Shown here: positions 6,176 to 6,716 of the stretch, piece by piece
Layout: each line of letters begins with the position of its first letter
How positions within the stretch are numbered: position 1 is the stretch's first letter
Assembly (NCBI GenBank): GCA_003500765.1
Contig: DNQL01000175.1
Location: 1 to 6,716 of the forward strand
DNA length: 6,716 bases
Source of the DNA: Elusimicrobiota bacterium
GTDB lineage: Bacteria > Elusimicrobiota > Elusimicrobia > Elusimicrobiales > UBA9959
Direction: 5' to 3'
Notes under the pieces: generated by a model
What the model saw: the letters and a program-made list of their open reading frames with translations, nothing else
Databases searched by the model: none
What the model was told of the DNA's origin: nothing
Position numbers and translations under genes: made by a program

Positions 6176-6568
6176 ATGAAAACATCCGGACGGCTCAAAA
6201 AAAAGGGCGGCGGAGCGGCCATATCGCTGGCCGCGGCGCTGCTGTTGGCTCCCGCGTTAATGGCCGCCGTCAACGTCGGGACTTCCCGCGCCCTCAACCG
6301 CCTGGTCACGCCCGACGGCAATCATCGCAACGACACTTTTGTTTTCCAGTGCTACAATCCCTCCGAACTGCTCGTTCGCGGGGAAATTTTCGACCTCAAG
6401 GGCCGCAAGGTCGCCGACATGACGCTGAAGAATATCTCTCTTACGGACAGTTACTACAGTATGGAATGGAACCCCAACCTGGGCATGCGCGCCGCCGGCG
6501 GCGTCTACATCTACCAGGTCACGGTGGGGGAAAGCGTTCTCAAGGGTACGGTGGTAGTGATACGGTAA
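6176..6568 (+). CDS. Small exported protein made almost only of a FlgD-Ig/type IX-like C-terminal domain (130 residues)
   Basis: Residues 1-31 form a Sec signal peptide: a basic n-region (MKTSGRLKKK), a hydrophobic core (ISLAAALLLAPAL) and cleavage near AxA/A at 29-32. After a spacer of about ten residues, residues 41-130 align end to end with the last 88 residues of the divergent 541-residue protein: NRLVTPDGNHRND against NRLITPNGDGKND, IFDLKGRKVA against VYDLKGAKVA, GGVYIYQV against GGVYIYQI, GTVVVIR against GTAVVIR. In known proteins such domains are tails on larger secreted proteins that direct sorting or anchoring; here the domain has no cargo. Exact role unknown: possibly a surface subunit, an accessory or decoy of the sorting machinery, or a structural Ig-like module. 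The stop is 12 bp before the next gene, which looks like an outer-membrane barrel, suggesting an operon. One cysteine (C59) is present. The acidic loop NGDGKND is altered to DGNHRND. Confidence 0.88.
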   Translation: MKTSGRLKKKGGGAAISLAAALLLAPALMAAVNVGTSRALNRLVTPDGNHRNDTFVFQCYNPSELLVRGEIFDLKGRKVADMTLKNISLTDSYYSMEWNPNLGMRAAGGVYIYQVTVGESVLKGTVVVIR

Positions 6569-6580
6569 AGAGCGGGCCAT

Positions 6581-6716
6581 ATGAATAAGGGAAAACGGAA
6601 CCAGGCAAGGGTGAAAACCGCGGCGCTGTCGGCGCTGCTGGCCCTGCTTTCCGCCGGCCCCGCTTTCTCGGCCTTCGAGGACCTGGGCTTCGGCGCCCGG
6701 GCGCCCGGGCTGGGCG
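6581..6716 (+). CDS. N-terminal part of a probable PorV/UPF0164-type outer-membrane barrel protein (cut by the right edge)
   Basis: Only 45 codons are visible, from ATG at 6581. Residues 1-31 are a signal peptide with a basic start (MNKGKRNQARVK), a hydrophobic core (AALSALLALLSA) and likely cleavage at AFSA. The mature start, FEDLGFGARAPGLG, resembles the 'G.GARA.GLGGAF' opening of PorV/PorQ/UPF0164-like FadL-type beta barrels, some of which serve type IX secretion by binding C-terminal domains. The gene begins 12 bp after the stop of the free-standing C-terminal-domain gene and is probably co-transcribed. Only a weak AGAG-type ribosome site is seen; translational coupling is possible. The family call rests on about 14 residues and stays tentative. 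Confidence 0.55.
   Translation, partial: MNKGKRNQARVKTAALSALLALLSAGPAFSAFEDLGFGARAPGLG

Overview
The window is a GC-rich bacterial segment with four genes for exported or surface proteins next to a riboflavin-synthesis gene. Three signals point to a Gram-negative (diderm) bacterium: Sec signal peptides, a C-terminal domain of the FlgD-Ig / type IX-like 'TPNGDGxND' class, and a gene start resembling PorV/UPF0164 outer-membrane barrels. The combination of a tail-fibre-like protein opening with a 'YQG...YDAATGG' domain and these C-terminal domains recalls Elusimicrobiota (or a related phylum). That assignment comes from memory of protein style and is tentative.

Layout. (1) Positions 1-778, minus strand: the 5' part of ribBA, a bifunctional riboflavin enzyme cut by the left edge. 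(2) Positions 779-1011, minus strand: its control region, consisting of an extended -10 promoter, an FMN riboswitch aptamer, an 11-bp intrinsic terminator and a Shine-Dalgarno. The terminator's 5' arm can pair instead with the 5' edge of the aptamer, so an ON/OFF switch can be read from the sequence. (3) Positions 1021-4356, minus strand: a 1111-residue secreted, repeat-rich, tail-fibre-like protein. (4) Positions 4385-6010, minus strand: a 541-residue secreted protein with two fibronectin type III domains and a C-terminal sorting-like domain. It lies 28 bp upstream of the fibre gene and is probably co-transcribed with it. (5) Positions 6011-6175: a divergent promoter region. (6) Positions 6176-6568, plus strand: a 130-residue exported protein that is almost only the same C-terminal domain found in the 541-residue protein. 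(7) Positions 6581-6716, plus strand: the start of a probable outer-membrane barrel protein, cut by the right edge.

How the parts may work together. The divergent genes look like a cell-surface cassette: an adhesive or fibrous protein, an FnIII scaffold protein, a free-standing copy of the scaffold's C-terminal domain, and a barrel of the type that handles such domains in type IX secretion. The functional link is inference. The ribBA unit is a separate housekeeping gene downstream. Its promoter abuts the fibre gene's stop codon, and the only terminator visible after the fibre gene is the FMN-controlled one.
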